The position numbers and the translations under genes were made by a program. Source: Polycladidibacter hongkongensis (lineage in GTDB: Bacteria; Pseudomonadota; Alphaproteobacteria; Rhizobiales; Stappiaceae). From it: 64,000 bases of DNA. Location of the stretch: NCBI RefSeq assembly GCF_001561995.1, contig NZ_LLWC01000022.1:124001-188000 (forward strand), read 5' to 3'. This document shows positions 47,181 through 56,986 of the stretch, piece by piece. The notes beneath the pieces were generated by a model that did no database searches, was not told the DNA's origin, and worked only from the letters and a program-made list of their open reading frames with translations. Each line of letters begins with the position of its first letter. The stretch's first letter is position 1.

Positions 47181-47846
47181 ATGAAACACGGGGCAACACG
47201 CTTACTCTACTCTTATTGGGACGAAATCCGCGCCACACGCGAGGCACCAGAACGCTGCGATATCCAGCCTGCGGCAATCAAGTCGGTCCTCGGCGATACG
47301 TTTATTCTTGAATATAAAAAACCCGCCGCCTTTATCTACCGCCTCGCTGGCACACGCGTCTGCGCGCTGTATGGACGAGAGCTAAAGTCGCGTGATTTTT
47401 TTGATGGCTGGCAAGATGCAGATAAAGCCAAACTCACAACAATGCTAGAATCAGTCACCAAGGAAAAGGCCGCTGCCGTGCTGACCTTATCTGCTGTCTC
47501 CGCTAGTGGTGATTCTCTACCGCTAGAACTACTGCTCCTGCCAGTGAACGTCCGCGGCCAAGGGGCTGTGCGCATACTGGGCTCACTCGTGCCCATGCAA
47601 CGCGCGCATTGGATTGGCGCAGACCCTGTCATCGCGCAAAAAGTCTCGTCAATGCGGGTACTGTGGCCGGATGAGATTGAAGATTTTGCAGGCTTTTCCT
47701 CACAATTCCAGCGAGAAACCAACCTAACAATCCCCCGCCAGCCGACAAATCTTAAGCCACCCCATGTAGATATGCAAAACTCATCAGCATTTGGAAAGGC
47801 CCGTCAGGTCAAACACCTACTAATATTGGATGGGGGAAAAGCCTGA
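47181..47846 (+). CDS. PAS domain-containing protein (PAS_5 type)
   Basis: 221 residues. The N-terminal two thirds match the PAS_5 (DUF1457) pattern: LLYSYWDEIRATREAPERCDI (key W-D, R, P-x-R-x-D-I), then FILEYKK and YRLAGTRVCALYGRELKSRDF. There is no output domain, so it may bind a ligand or regulate a partner. GGGAGG precedes the ATG. A CtrA-like site upstream suggests cell-cycle-linked expression. Confidence 0.82.
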   Translation: MKHGATRLLYSYWDEIRATREAPERCDIQPAAIKSVLGDTFILEYKKPAAFIYRLAGTRVCALYGRELKSRDFFDGWQDADKAKLTTMLESVTKEKAAAVLTLSAVSASGDSLPLELLLLPVNVRGQGAVRILGSLVPMQRAHWIGADPVIAQKVSSMRVLWPDEIEDFAGFSSQFQRETNLTIPRQPTNLKPPHVDMQNSSAFGKARQVKHLLILDGGKA

Positions 47847-47945
47847 GCAACAGTTTTCTCCCTGCATACCTTCTATTAAGCTTGATAACCTAGTAATATT
47901 ATATGAGCAATTTTGCGGCTGACTTGGAATTGGGATTCGATTCAT

Positions 47946-48569
47946 ATGACAACGAGCCTTAGCGAAGCGACCGACCTGCAGGGGGAGACCGCCGAACAAT
48001 ACGCCCGCTCGCATCACCGTGTCGATGTCAGTGTGTTGGGCCGGTTTATGCTGGAGAATCAGCAGGAATACCCATGCCAAGCCGTCGATATGTCTCCCGG
48101 CGGAGTAAGCCTCATAACGCTCACCACTGGCGCTGTGGGCGAAAAAGTTATCGCTTATCTAGATCATATCGGACGAGTAGAAGGCACAATCAGCCGACAT
48201 CTCGAGGTCGGTTTTGCGGTTGAGATAAAAGCCAGCCCCAAGAAACGCGAGCGCATCGCCTCCGTACTGACTTGGCTAGCAAACAAAGATTCGCTAGGTC
48301 TACCGGAAGATCGCCGCCACGAGCGCTTTGTTCCCAAGACGCAAATCACCAATATGATCCTTGAGGATGGCCGTGAATACGAGTGCTCGATTATTGATGT
48401 GTCCTTGTCAGGCGCAGCGATAACGACGTCCGTGCGCCCTGCAATCGGCACGGTTATCACAATCGGCCGAATGCGCGCGCGTGTCGTACGCCATTTTGAA
48501 GAGGGCATCGGCTTGGAATTTGCAAGCGTACAAAAACCCGAGATGTTAGAGCAACAGATCGCACATTAA
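47946..48569 (+). CDS. Protein with two PilZ domains
   Basis: 207 residues from ATG 47946. Two PilZ units are visible: HRVDVSVLGRFML with DMSPGGVSL (about 20-95), and RRHERF with DVSLSGAAI (about 120-200). The second has the complete RxxxR and D/NxSxxG signature for cyclic-di-GMP; the first is degenerate at the arginines. It is probably a c-di-GMP effector in motility or surface growth. A terminator follows. Confidence 0.85.
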   Translation: MTTSLSEATDLQGETAEQYARSHHRVDVSVLGRFMLENQQEYPCQAVDMSPGGVSLITLTTGAVGEKVIAYLDHIGRVEGTISRHLEVGFAVEIKASPKKRERIASVLTWLANKDSLGLPEDRRHERFVPKTQITNMILEDGREYECSIIDVSLSGAAITTSVRPAIGTVITIGRMRARVVRHFEEGIGLEFASVQKPEMLEQQIAH

Positions 48570-48984
48570 GGCCAGCCAGCGTTACGAGGCCAAGGCTTCA
48601 TGAGCCAATGAGCCATAGGTATAAAGCAGCGCAAAAGCGCTGCTTCTTGTTTTTAGACAGAATCACTTTGTCCCGACTACGCTCGGCGCAGCCTAACCCC
48701 GGTCACCACAGCACGCTGCATCAACATGCTTCACAATCCTTGGTTAACAAATACTAACTTGCCGATTTACCACCATCCCTGTGCGAAGTATGATAATTTT
48801 TACAATAATTTCATATAGATAAGAAGTTATTTTACTTTCACCACTCTAAGACAATCCCCCCCGAGCAGCAACAGGCCGTGCTCCGACGGGCAGCAGCCAG
48901 ACACACTCCGCCGCGCATGAGTTTTGTTTAGAAAGGATTCAGCTCTCTCGCAGACCTTGGGTAACGAACACTCGGGAGTCGCAT
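48570..48984. other. Intergenic region after the PilZ gene
   Basis: About 415 bases. It holds the PilZ terminator at 48625-48654 and otherwise AT-rich DNA, presumably the promoter of the next gene. No coding or RNA gene recognised. Confidence 0.4.
48625..48654 (+). terminator. Terminator of the PilZ gene
   Basis: Perfect 8-bp stem AGCAGCGC / GCGCTGCT with an AAAA loop, followed by TCTTGTTTTT. Confidence 0.85.
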
Positions 48985-49608
48985 TTGCTGTCTGCACTTA
49001 AAAGCATATCCTGGCCTAAAAAAATAGTGGCCGTCATCGGGCTCACGCTGTCCACCCATGTCAGCGCGCAGCCCCCCGGCCCATTCATGCCTGTGCTTGG
49101 CCCGGCAGAGCCGCCAATTGGCCATATCGAGTTTTGCAACAAGTACACGCAAATGTGCCAAGTAACTGACCCAACCCCGTTGCTTGTGCGTCTGACAGAT
49201 GCACGATGGCGCGAAATAGAGCGCATCAACACTGCCGTTAACAAAACCATTCGCCCAATTACCGACCAGCAGCAATTTGGCACCCCCGAATTTTGGACCT
49301 TGCCACAGCTGGGCGCAGGTGATTGCGAAGAATACGTCCTCGAAAAGCAGCGACGCTTCTTGGCCCTCGGCTGGCCCTCAAGTGCACTACTTATCACGGT
49401 GGTCAAGGATCTTAACAATTCAGGCCATGCGGTCCTTTCCGTGCGAACTGACAAGGGTGACCTCATCCTCGACAACCAATCCGCTAAAGTGTTGCCGTGG
49501 TACGCAACCCCATACCGCTATGTTAAACGTCAGTCCAACCGCAATCCAGCGCGCTGGACAGCTATCTCAGACCGGCGTGTCACCACGGTTGCCAGCATCC
49601 CCCGTTAG
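48985..49608 (+). CDS. Transglutaminase-like cysteine peptidase (BTLCP)
   Basis: 207 residues from a TTG with GGGAG six bases upstream. A signal peptide ends near VSA-QP (about 28). The catalytic triad of bacterial transglutaminase-like cysteine peptidases is visible: Cys in GAGDCEEYV (about 114), His in SGHAVLSV (about 148) and Asp in ILDNQSA (about 163). Relatives such as LapG act in the periplasm and cut adhesins in response to c-di-GMP signalling; that role is not shown here, though a PilZ gene is next door. Confidence 0.88.
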   Translation: MLSALKSISWPKKIVAVIGLTLSTHVSAQPPGPFMPVLGPAEPPIGHIEFCNKYTQMCQVTDPTPLLVRLTDARWREIERINTAVNKTIRPITDQQQFGTPEFWTLPQLGAGDCEEYVLEKQRRFLALGWPSSALLITVVKDLNNSGHAVLSVRTDKGDLILDNQSAKVLPWYATPYRYVKRQSNRNPARWTAISDRRVTTVASIPR

Positions 49609-49649
49609 CCGCATGCCAAAGCGTGACGACGTCGCTCATTTGCAATCCC

Positions 49650-50204
49650 CTAATTGGTTACCGCCATTGCACTTGGCACAAAAACATCCAGTTCTTTGCT
49701 GTAGCGCTGCCAATTAGCAACATAGCCCAGTGCTGAAAGGCGCAGCCGCTCCTGCGCTGCCGCGTCAAGTGTGCCCTTAACCTTTGCTGGTGCTCCAAGA
49801 ACCAATGAATGGTCAGGGATAACTGTGCGCTCTGTCACCAAAGCGTTGGCACCAATCAGGCAACCTTTCCCGATTTTTGCACCATTTAGCACCGTCGCAC
49901 CCATGCCAATGAGTGATCCTTCGCCAATTTCACAGCCGTGAACAACCGCGTTGTGCCCAATAGTTACGCCAGCACCGACAATCAGCGGATAACCCGGGTC
50001 AGTGTGCAGAACGCAGCCATCCTGCACATTACTGCCCGCTCCAATAGAAATACGCTCCCGGTCCCCACGCACCACTGCATTGAACCAAATTGACGCGTTA
50101 TCTTCCAAAAGGACATCGCCAATTACTGTAGCAGTAGGTGCAATGAAAAAGGCGTCCGCCTCCGGCAGTTGTGGCTGCTTGCGGCCCAGACTGTAGACAG
50201 GCAT
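49650..50204 (-). CDS. Gamma-class carbonic anhydrase-like protein
   Basis: 184 residues, left-handed beta-helix of hexapeptide repeats. Zinc-site histidines are visible in VLHTDPG and in GHNAVVHGCEIG, and RGDRERISIG and NVQDGCV match the family. It resembles YrdA/CaiE-type proteins; carbonic anhydrase activity varies in this group. It stands alone. Confidence 0.88.
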   Translation of the reverse strand: MPVYSLGRKQPQLPEADAFFIAPTATVIGDVLLEDNASIWFNAVVRGDRERISIGAGSNVQDGCVLHTDPGYPLIVGAGVTIGHNAVVHGCEIGEGSLIGMGATVLNGAKIGKGCLIGANALVTERTVIPDHSLVLGAPAKVKGTLDAAAQERLRLSALGYVANWQRYSKELDVFVPSAMAVTN

Positions 50205-50256
50205 CTTTCCTCCCCGCTGCCAAATCGTCTCTTAAGGACACTTATAGCGCGACAAC

Positions 50257-50568
50257 TTAATCAGATAAAACCGCAAAACTAAAAACAAGCAATGCCAAGC
50301 CCAATAAACAACACGCAACCAAGCCACCCACAATCAACAGCGCTGCTGCTCCGAAACCACTCGCAGACAAACGCGTCTGCGCCAGCGCGTCTTGCCGCCC
50401 CGCCTCCAACATCTCAACGGGCCCACGCAGCAGCAGCGCAACAACCGAAATGACGGTGAGCTGTTGCCGCCACCGAAATCGCAACGCATCACTGCAAATC
50501 GCAAACAACGCACTGACCAGCAATCCGACACCACACAAAAGCCCTAGCACCAAAAGATCTGCAATCAT
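50257..50568 (-). CDS. Small membrane protein of unknown function
   Basis: 103 residues from ATG 50568 with GGAGGGG just upstream. It has two hydrophobic helices at about 3-25 and 72-98 and a third weaker one at about 36-48. It resembles no family I can name. Confidence 0.65.
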   Translation of the reverse strand: MIADLLVLGLLCGVGLLVSALFAICSDALRFRWRQQLTVISVVALLLRGPVEMLEAGRQDALAQTRLSASGFGAAALLIVGGLVACCLLGLALLVFSFAVLSD

Positions 50569-50705
50569 CACCCCTCCTTGCTCTTGGAAAAAAGGGTTTC
50601 ACAGCCAGCATTCCCCGCCAATCCTTGGATTGCGACCAATGCCTATGCGCCTATGGGATGTCACCTACTCGATCTGCCTAGAAAAAACTCGAAACATTTA
50701 GGCAT

Positions 50706-50737
50706 AAAAAAAGCCCCTCTTGCATTGCAAAGGGGCC
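50706..50737 (-). terminator. Terminator of the DUF3126 gene
   Basis: GGGGC-based stem (GCCCCTTTGCA paired with TGCAAGAGGGGC) followed on the minus strand by seven T, 24 bases after the stop codon. Confidence 0.85.
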
Positions 50738-50760
50738 TTTCATCATGTGCTTATAAAGTC

Positions 50761-50976
50761 TTAGAGATCTTCCAGATCAATTTCCAAGACAGCCATCTGG
50801 AAGTTCCAAGATGTCTCTCCGTCTTCTTCATCGCGGAAAATCACCCCAAGGAATTCGTCGCCAACATAGACTTCACAAGAGTCATCCTTGTTGGAACGAC
50901 CACGAACGCTCAGGTTCTGGTTTCCGAATGTTTTGCGCAGAAAAGCCTGCAGTTTGCGGATTTCTTCGGCGTTCAC
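50761..50976 (-). CDS. DUF3126 family protein
   Basis: 71 residues, full length for this short family (IRKLQAFLRKTFGNQNLSV, then DDSCEVYVGDEFLGV). It is a small alpha/beta cytoplasmic protein found in alphaproteobacteria, function unknown, and usually next to cysE, as here. Confidence 0.9.
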   Translation of the reverse strand: MNAEEIRKLQAFLRKTFGNQNLSVRGRSNKDDSCEVYVGDEFLGVIFRDEEDGETSWNFQMAVLEIDLEDL

Positions 50977-51062
50977 AGCCTTCTCCTTTTCAAGGGTGTT
51001 TGATCAATTGGTGCGGCCCAAACTATACAAAGCAGCGCCGCTGCCAACCCCTGCAATCCGGC

Positions 51063-51908
51063 TTATCCCTGTTGTTTTTCGCCTGTTTTTGCTTGACCTT
51101 GCTTGAGCATCTGATCCATCGCCCTCGCGGGCTGTGCACAACCCGCCTCTCCAACCAGTTTTGCCGGAACTCCGGCAACTGTAGAGCACGGCTCCACATC
51201 CTTAAGCACAACAGATCCGGCCGCCACCCGCGAACAGTGACCAATTTCAAGGTTGCCGAGCACTTTGGCTCCCGCGCCAATCAACACCCCGTGCCGCACC
51301 TTGGGATGACGATCGCCCCCCTCTTTGCCGGTGCCGCCCAGCGTCACACCTTGCAAGATGGAGACATCATCTTCCACCACTGCTGTGCCGCCGATCACCA
51401 AGCCGGTGCCATGATCGATAAATATCCCGCGCCCCATCGGCACTGCCGGATGAATATCCACCTGAAACACTTCCGAACTCCGGCTCTGCAAGTAAAGCGC
51501 AAAGTCCTTCCGCCCTTGGTGCCACAAATAGTGCGCCAGCCGGTGCGTCTGCAGCGCGTGGAACCCTTTGAAGTAGAGCAGTGGCTCAAGATAACGATTG
51601 CAAGCTGGATCGCGATCAATCACCGCAGCAATATCTATCCGAAAAGCCGCAGACAGGCCATCATCCTGCCCCAACGCTTCTAGGTAGGTCTGGCGAATAA
51701 GCGATGAAGACACAACAACGTGCCCCAAACGGTCAGCCACCCGGTGGACAATAGCCTCTTCCAGGTTGCTGTGGTTCAACACGGTTTCATAAACGAAAGA
51801 GGCCAAGGCCGGTTCCTTGGCAATCATCTCTTCAGCTTCGCAGCGCACACGACTCCAGATCGGATCGTGCGAAGCGATGTCTTGCGGCGCGCTCAGAGGT
51901 AATTGCAT
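51063..51908 (-). CDS. cysE: Serine O-acetyltransferase
   Basis: 281 residues from ATG 51908 with GGGAGG nine bases upstream. The N-terminal helical domain (1-140) is followed by a left-handed beta-helix with the active His in FIDHGTGLVIG and HPKVRHGVLIGAGAK, and GVPAKLVGE near the end. It acetylates serine for cysteine synthesis and is normally inhibited by cysteine through its C-terminal tail, which is about 25 residues long here and lacks the final Ile of enteric CysE. Confidence 0.94.
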   Translation of the reverse strand: MQLPLSAPQDIASHDPIWSRVRCEAEEMIAKEPALASFVYETVLNHSNLEEAIVHRVADRLGHVVVSSSLIRQTYLEALGQDDGLSAAFRIDIAAVIDRDPACNRYLEPLLYFKGFHALQTHRLAHYLWHQGRKDFALYLQSRSSEVFQVDIHPAVPMGRGIFIDHGTGLVIGGTAVVEDDVSILQGVTLGGTGKEGGDRHPKVRHGVLIGAGAKVLGNLEIGHCSRVAAGSVVLKDVEPCSTVAGVPAKLVGEAGCAQPARAMDQMLKQGQAKTGEKQQG

Positions 51909-52114
51909 TGTTTCGCCTCCCTTAAGGCTGTCTCTTTCCATAAAGACAATTGGCATATTCCGGTTGCAACAACCCATTTATGCAACCAGAATGCCAAGCA
52001 CAAGAGTGCTTTTCCGTTTTGCTAACACACCTGAAACCAGAATTGAACCGGCTCTTGCCCTAGCCTGATCACAATCGCTGGAGCACAGCCGGCAAGCGGG
52101 TGTGCTCACTCACC

Positions 52115-52867
52115 TTAATCCAAGTCCTGAAGAAATCGTAGCACACCGGACTTAAACACTTTATCGCCCACCGCATTCATATGATCACGATTAGGAATAT
52201 CAAGCACTTGCGCGCTTGGCATTAAGCCTGCCAATCGCTGCGGCGATCCAGCCACCTCGTCCTTTGTACCAACTGCAATCAAGGTTGGCGCTTGCACCTG
52301 CGCCACATCTTCTTCACTAATTGGCTTGCGCACCGAGCCCATACATGCTGCGAGTGCTTTACGGTCAGATTTTGTTTGCTCGGCAAAAGCACGAAAGGCG
52401 CGGCCTATCCTATCTGGAATCTCGTTCATGCTGTCGGCGAGCAAACCTTGGATAATCGGCTCGGGATTGCCAACACCTGATACAACGCCATAGCCCATAC
52501 CGCCAAGGATCAGCGAACGCACCAGTTCAGGCCTCTGTAATGCGCAAAACACAGAGATCCGTGTTCCCATGGAGTAGCCAAGCAGATCAACACGCGGCAA
52601 CCCAAGGTTTTCCGCAAGGCCGATCACATCCCCAGCCATGATCTGCGCGCCATAATCATCCGGGCTGTAGAACTTATGGCTTTCTCCGTGTCCCCGATTA
52701 TCCAATGCAATCACGCGGCGGCCATCCTTGACCAAAGTGTCCACCCAGCCGGGGTAGAGCCAGTTCACCTCTTTGTTCGAGGCAAAGCCATGCACTAGAA
52801 TAATCGGCTCCCCCTCCCCTTGATCTAGGTAGGAAATCGGTGCCCCGTTATTCTCGAAAATCGGCAT
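52115..52867 (-). CDS. Alpha/beta-fold hydrolase
   Basis: 250 residues. HGFASNKE is the oxyanion region, GYSMGT the nucleophile elbow (about 97), Asp in VGTKDEVAG (about 200) and His in NRDHMNAV (about 228) complete the triad. ATG 52867 is preferred to one four codons upstream. It is a cytoplasmic esterase-like enzyme without known substrate; its place next to cysE is common in this order. Confidence 0.85.
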   Translation of the reverse strand: MPIFENNGAPISYLDQGEGEPIILVHGFASNKEVNWLYPGWVDTLVKDGRRVIALDNRGHGESHKFYSPDDYGAQIMAGDVIGLAENLGLPRVDLLGYSMGTRISVFCALQRPELVRSLILGGMGYGVVSGVGNPEPIIQGLLADSMNEIPDRIGRAFRAFAEQTKSDRKALAACMGSVRKPISEEDVAQVQAPTLIAVGTKDEVAGSPQRLAGLMPSAQVLDIPNRDHMNAVGDKVFKSGVLRFLQDLD

Positions 52868-53177
52868 GTAAACTTGCATCCCCTAGCTATACACATTGGC
52901 TGAACTTGCCGGATTGCTTGCCTCAAATCCCGCGCAAAATCAAGAGCCCGCTGCCCGCTCCACCAGCTTGCAAACACAAGACCTCACCCCAGCAACGCTT
53001 CGCTTGGCACCAAAACACCCAACAGCGCACAATACGCGCCAGAACCTTCTGCGTGCATTCCCTGTTTTTAATGCAAAGCCCTTGTCATTGGTGAGGATTA
53101 GCCCTTATTCTGCGCGCAACAAGAATAAGCGAAACTTTCGCTAGTACCCAATCGCCATACTACGGGAGAGAATCCAC

Positions 53178-53438
53178 ATGGCCTCGCATGCAGTGCCGCA
53201 TTTCCAAAATTCAGGCGGCCACAAACAGGTTTCCATCGGTGCCAAAGAATTTATGTGCATCGGTGCAAATCCGCCATTCGATCATCCGCACATTTTCCTT
53301 GATATGGGTGCCGACACCGAAGTCGTCTGCCCCTACTGCTCCACCCATTATGTCTACGATAGTGCACTCGCACCGACGCAGGCCACGCCCAGCGATTGTG
53401 TCTGGATACCAGATGCCGCTGCACAAGCCGCCGAATAA
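53178..53438 (+). CDS. Zinc-finger domain-containing protein (CHCC type)
   Basis: 86 residues. Cys of FMCIG, His of FDHPHIFLDMG and the pair in CPYC form the zinc site of the zf-CHCC family, related to mitochondrial complex I subunit NDUFS6. The bacterial protein may help complex I assembly; this is inferred from the family. GGGAGAG precedes the ATG. Confidence 0.88.
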   Translation: MASHAVPHFQNSGGHKQVSIGAKEFMCIGANPPFDHPHIFLDMGADTEVVCPYCSTHYVYDSALAPTQATPSDCVWIPDAAAQAAE

Positions 53439-53517
53439 GACATTCATCAATGACAATGGCCGCCCCGTGCGGCCATTCTTGCAACGACAACAACAATAAC
53501 AGGATTGCACTGCGTAC

Positions 53518-54765
53518 ATGTCTAAAGGCCCTCTTGCCATTTCCGGTGCTGGTATCGCCGGAATGACTGCCGCGCTCTACCTCGCCCGCATGGGTTACAA
53601 GGTAGAGCTTTTCGAAGCCGCCAGCCAAATGCAAGAGGTCGGCGCTGGCCTGCAGCTTTCTGCCAATGCCGTGCGCTGCCTTGAACAGATCGGCCTCAAG
53701 CACGATCTGGCGGAAACAGCAATCGCCCCGCAATCCATCATCATGCGCGCTGCCCGTACCGGCCGCACCTTGGCCAAGGTCCCCCTAGGCAAACAGGCAA
53801 AGCAGCGCTTTGGTGCACCCTACTACGTCATCCATCGCGCCGACCTACAAAACCTGCTTAAAAAAGCCGTCGAAGCAACGCCAGATATTACTCTTTACTT
53901 GGGCTGTAAGATCATCAACGCAGACCAAAGCGATGCGGGCGTTACCCTCAAGTTCGCTCCGGATGCCTGCCTCCGCGGAGTTGATTTTGCGGAGCGAACC
54001 TACCAACTGCTCATCGCCGCTGATGGTGTCTGGTCCGCCCTGCGAACCAACACCCTCGCCCTCCCCCCAGCCCAATTCTCTGGCCGCGTCGCTTATCGCA
54101 CAACCATAGATGCCAGCAATTTCTCGCCGCGCATGTTGCAAAACACTGGTCTCTGGCTCGGGCCTCAAGCACACATGGTCCACTACCCTTTGCAGCAGGG
54201 CCGCTTTCTGAATATCGTTGCCATCGCCCATGAAGACTGGCAGCAGGTAGACATAGCCGCCCCCAGCTGGGCCGAGCCCGCCACACTGGACCAGCTCCTA
54301 CCCCACTTTTCAGGCTGGAGCGCCAATGCAACCGATCTGCTGCGCCTGTCCAGCAGCTGGACGCGCTGGGCCCTCTGTCACATCAAACCGGGAAGCGGCT
54401 GGTGCAAGGGTCGCATTGCGCTCATCGGTGACGCCGCCCATGCCATGACCCCGTTCATGGCGCAGGGCGCAGCTATGGCCATCGAGGACGCGGCAATACT
54501 GGCAGCCAATGTCAGCCGCTTTGGCGCAGCCCCCCCCGCGCTTGCCTCTTACGCCAGCCAGCGCCGCCCCCGTGCCGAGAGCGTTGCTCGCCAAGCACTC
54601 AAAAACGAAAGTGTTTATCATATGCGTGCGCCTGCATCTCTGGCGCGTGATACGGTTCTGTCTTTCTCTTCCCCCGCGAAGCTGCTAGAAAAGTTCGCAT
54701 GGATTTTTGACTGGGCACCGCCACCGCTCGCCGATGCGCATACCGCCCCACAGGATTTAAAATGA
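53518..54765 (+). CDS. FAD-dependent monooxygenase
   Basis: 415 residues. GAGIAGMTAALYLARMGY is the FAD Rossmann motif and ALIGDAAHAMTPFMAQGAAM the second FAD motif, with RADLQ in between, as in class A flavoprotein hydroxylases (salicylate and 3-hydroxybenzoate 6-hydroxylase type). It may hydroxylate an aromatic compound or a quinone precursor. Its last four bases overlap the CinA-like gene. Confidence 0.88.
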   Translation: MSKGPLAISGAGIAGMTAALYLARMGYKVELFEAASQMQEVGAGLQLSANAVRCLEQIGLKHDLAETAIAPQSIIMRAARTGRTLAKVPLGKQAKQRFGAPYYVIHRADLQNLLKKAVEATPDITLYLGCKIINADQSDAGVTLKFAPDACLRGVDFAERTYQLLIAADGVWSALRTNTLALPPAQFSGRVAYRTTIDASNFSPRMLQNTGLWLGPQAHMVHYPLQQGRFLNIVAIAHEDWQQVDIAAPSWAEPATLDQLLPHFSGWSANATDLLRLSSSWTRWALCHIKPGSGWCKGRIALIGDAAHAMTPFMAQGAAMAIEDAAILAANVSRFGAAPPALASYASQRRPRAESVARQALKNESVYHMRAPASLARDTVLSFSSPAKLLEKFAWIFDWAPPPLADAHTAPQDLK

Positions 54766-55544
54766 CAACTGCACAGCACAAAGTTATCAGCGCCGGATAT
54801 GTGGTGATCGGCGATGAAATCCTTTCTGGCCGCACCAAAGACAAAAACATCGGCTACCTTGCCAGTTTCCTCACCGAGCTGGGCATTGATCTGCAAGAAG
54901 TTCGTGTCGTTCCCGATATCGAAGAGCGCATCGTTGAGGCCGTAAATGCCTTGCGGGCCCGCTATACCCACGTCTTCACTTCTGGCGGCATAGGCCCAAC
55001 CCATGATGACATAACCGCTGACGCCATCGCTAAAGCCTTTGAAGTGGGCATCGACATTGATCCGCGTGCCTTTGCCATTCTAGAGCAGCATTACGCACAA
55101 GGGGAATTCACCCCCGCCCGCCAGCGCATGGCCCGCATTCCCCATGGCGCCTCGCTTATCAAAAACAGTGTGTCTGCTGCTCCGGGTTTTAAATTGGAAA
55201 ACGTGCATGTACTCGCCGGTGTACCAGCAATCATGCAGGCTATGCTGGACGAAATTGGCCCTACGCTGGAAACAGGCGCAAAGATGCTTTCCGGAGCAAT
55301 CGATATCGCACTACCAGAAAGCCGCATCGCCGCCCAGCTCGCCAAAGTACAGGCAGACCACCCCAAAACCGCCATTGGCTCCTATCCCAGCATGAAAGAT
55401 GGGGTGTTTTCCACACAAGTGGTTGTCAGAGCCCGCGAAGTTGATGTACTGCGAGATGCAATCGCTGCTGTAGAGGCGCTTGCCACCAAGGCCCTCGGCA
55501 CATCCACCAAAGGGACCGAAGATGGAAAATCCAGCCCAGAATAA
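54762..55544 (+). CDS. CinA-like molybdopterin-binding protein
   Basis: 260 residues. The MoaB/Mog fold is indicated by [19 protein letters not shown] and [18 protein letters not shown]. It lacks the deamidase domain of full-length CinA, as in the alphaproteobacterial single-domain form. It probably acts on nicotinamide or flavin nucleotides or binds molybdopterin. Its 3' end overlaps the phosphoribosyltransferase gene by 23 bases. Confidence 0.88.
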   Translation: MTTAQHKVISAGYVVIGDEILSGRTKDKNIGYLASFLTELGIDLQEVRVVPDIEERIVEAVNALRARYTHVFTSGGIGPTHDDITADAIAKAFEVGIDIDPRAFAILEQHYAQGEFTPARQRMARIPHGASLIKNSVSAAPGFKLENVHVLAGVPAIMQAMLDEIGPTLETGAKMLSGAIDIALPESRIAAQLAKVQADHPKTAIGSYPSMKDGVFSTQVVVRAREVDVLRDAIAAVEALATKALGTSTKGTEDGKSSPE

Positions 55545-56022
55545 AGCCTTCCCAGTTTCTTGGGATCAGTTCCACCGCGATTGCCGCGCCCTGTCTTGGC
55601 GTCTGTCTGACAAAGGCCCGTTTGACGCAATTGTCTGCATCACCCGTGGTGGCCTTGTTCCAGCCGGTATCATCGCCCGCGAGCTTGGCGTACGTAAAAT
55701 CGAAACCGTTTGCATCGCTTCCTATCATGATTATGACGACCAAGGTAAACTTGAAGTCATCAAAGGCATTGATCCAAATGTGATTGCAGACCAAGGCGAA
55801 GGCGTACTTGTCATCGACGATCTTGTAGACACCGGTAAAACCGCCAAGGTCGTGCGCGAGATGCTGCCAAAAGCCCACTTTGCTACCGTTTACGCCAAGC
55901 CTCTTGGCCGTGAACTGGCCGACACCATCGTCACCGAGCTTTCGCAGGACACATGGGTCTACTTCCCATGGGATATGGGCTGGTCCTTCCAGCCGCCAAT
56001 CGCCAAAGATACGGCAGGCTAA
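55522..56022 (+). CDS. gpt: Xanthine phosphoribosyltransferase
   Basis: 166 residues from ATG 55522 (AAAGGGA upstream); a longer frame lies inside the CinA-like gene. [14 protein letters not shown] is the PRPP motif and [11 protein letters not shown] the pyrophosphate loop; [10 protein letters not shown] near the end is typical of Gpt. It salvages xanthine and guanine in the cytoplasm. A strong terminator follows. Confidence 0.92.
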   Translation: MENPAQNKAFPVSWDQFHRDCRALSWRLSDKGPFDAIVCITRGGLVPAGIIARELGVRKIETVCIASYHDYDDQGKLEVIKGIDPNVIADQGEGVLVIDDLVDTGKTAKVVREMLPKAHFATVYAKPLGRELADTIVTELSQDTWVYFPWDMGWSFQPPIAKDTAG

Positions 56023-56032
56023 CCAAACACAC

Positions 56033-56058
56033 AAAAGGCAGCTCCGGCTGCCTTTTTT
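56033..56058 (+). terminator. Terminator of gpt
   Basis: AAAAGGCAGC / GCTGCCTTTT stem with a 4-base loop and six T. Confidence 0.85.
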
Positions 56059-56067
56059 ATTTCCCTT

Positions 56068-56959
56068 TTACACCTCTCCCGATCTGGCCACCATTTCTCG
56101 ATAGTGCGCAGGCTGCTCCCCTGTCAGCCGCTTGAAAACCCGGCTGAAATGCGCCTGATCCGCATAGCCTAGCCCATAGGCAAGTTCGGCAAGCGAGCCC
56201 TCAAAAGCCTCCCTGTCCTGCGCCTCCAGCAGCGCCAGCGCCTCGAAAATCCGATAGCGTTCAATCACCCATTTAGGCCCGACACCAAGATACTGCTGAA
56301 ACAGCCTTTGCAGCTGGCGAACTGTTAGGCCAAACCGGTCGGCAACCTGCTCCACCCTGAGAAGGCTTCGATCTGCCTCAATCCCCGTAGTAATCTTACC
56401 AAGCAAGAGCACAGAGGCTGTGCATATCCACCTCAAGGCACTGTGCCAATAGGCGCAGCAACAACGCCTCAGCTTGCGCAAAGGCGCGCGCCTCCACCAA
56501 CGCTTCAAGCTCGCCAACCTCTTGCGCCGCAAGCCCGGCGCTGGTGAGCGGCACCGATCCATCCACAAGATCACCAGCGCGCACATTAAACAACACGGTC
56601 GCCGCCCCGGGCACAAGCTTAAAGCCCAGCACTGCACCTTTCCCGCGCAGCTCATAACAAAACGGCGCCGTCGTAGGTCCATATAGTCCGCTGCCGCTAC
56701 GCCGATCAATAACCAGATGCTGCGCCGGATGGGGGAGATTTCGCTGCTCATGGCTTTGCCCTTCAGGCAGTGCCCATGTCACCTGCCAGATCGCCGCAAC
56801 ACCTGCCCCGAAGCGGCCCTGCGCCGGGCGCAAGTCCAGCTGCAACGGCGGCTTTTCTGCTGCGCGAATAAGCCCTTTTACCGGTAATTTTGCACGCAAA
56901 AGCCCCCTCCGTCGCAATTGTTCAAGACCAAGCCAGCGGACGGCCTTAGCCTGCCACAA
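56068..56959 (-). pseudogene. AraC-family regulator, split by a frameshift
   Basis: Two overlapping frames carry parts of one protein. The first (56396-56959) encodes an N-terminal DUF6597-like domain. The second (in frame from about 56405 down to 56068) encodes the AraC helix-turn-helix (VEQVADRFGLTVRQLQRLF and GYADQAHFSRVFKRLTGEQP). Removing one base in the CTTGCTTGG segment near 56400-56408 joins them as CALVGKITTGIEADRS. The gene is either inactive or affected by a base error. Its start is uncertain. The divergent DUF3224 gene begins 27 bases from the far end and may be its target. Confidence 0.75.
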
Positions 56960-56986
56960 TCTATTTACAGTTTAGGACATAACAGC

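Noticed and set aside
50811-51683. 290-codon antisense frame across DUF3126 and cysE
   Set aside because: It spans two recognised genes on the other strand and has no domain features.
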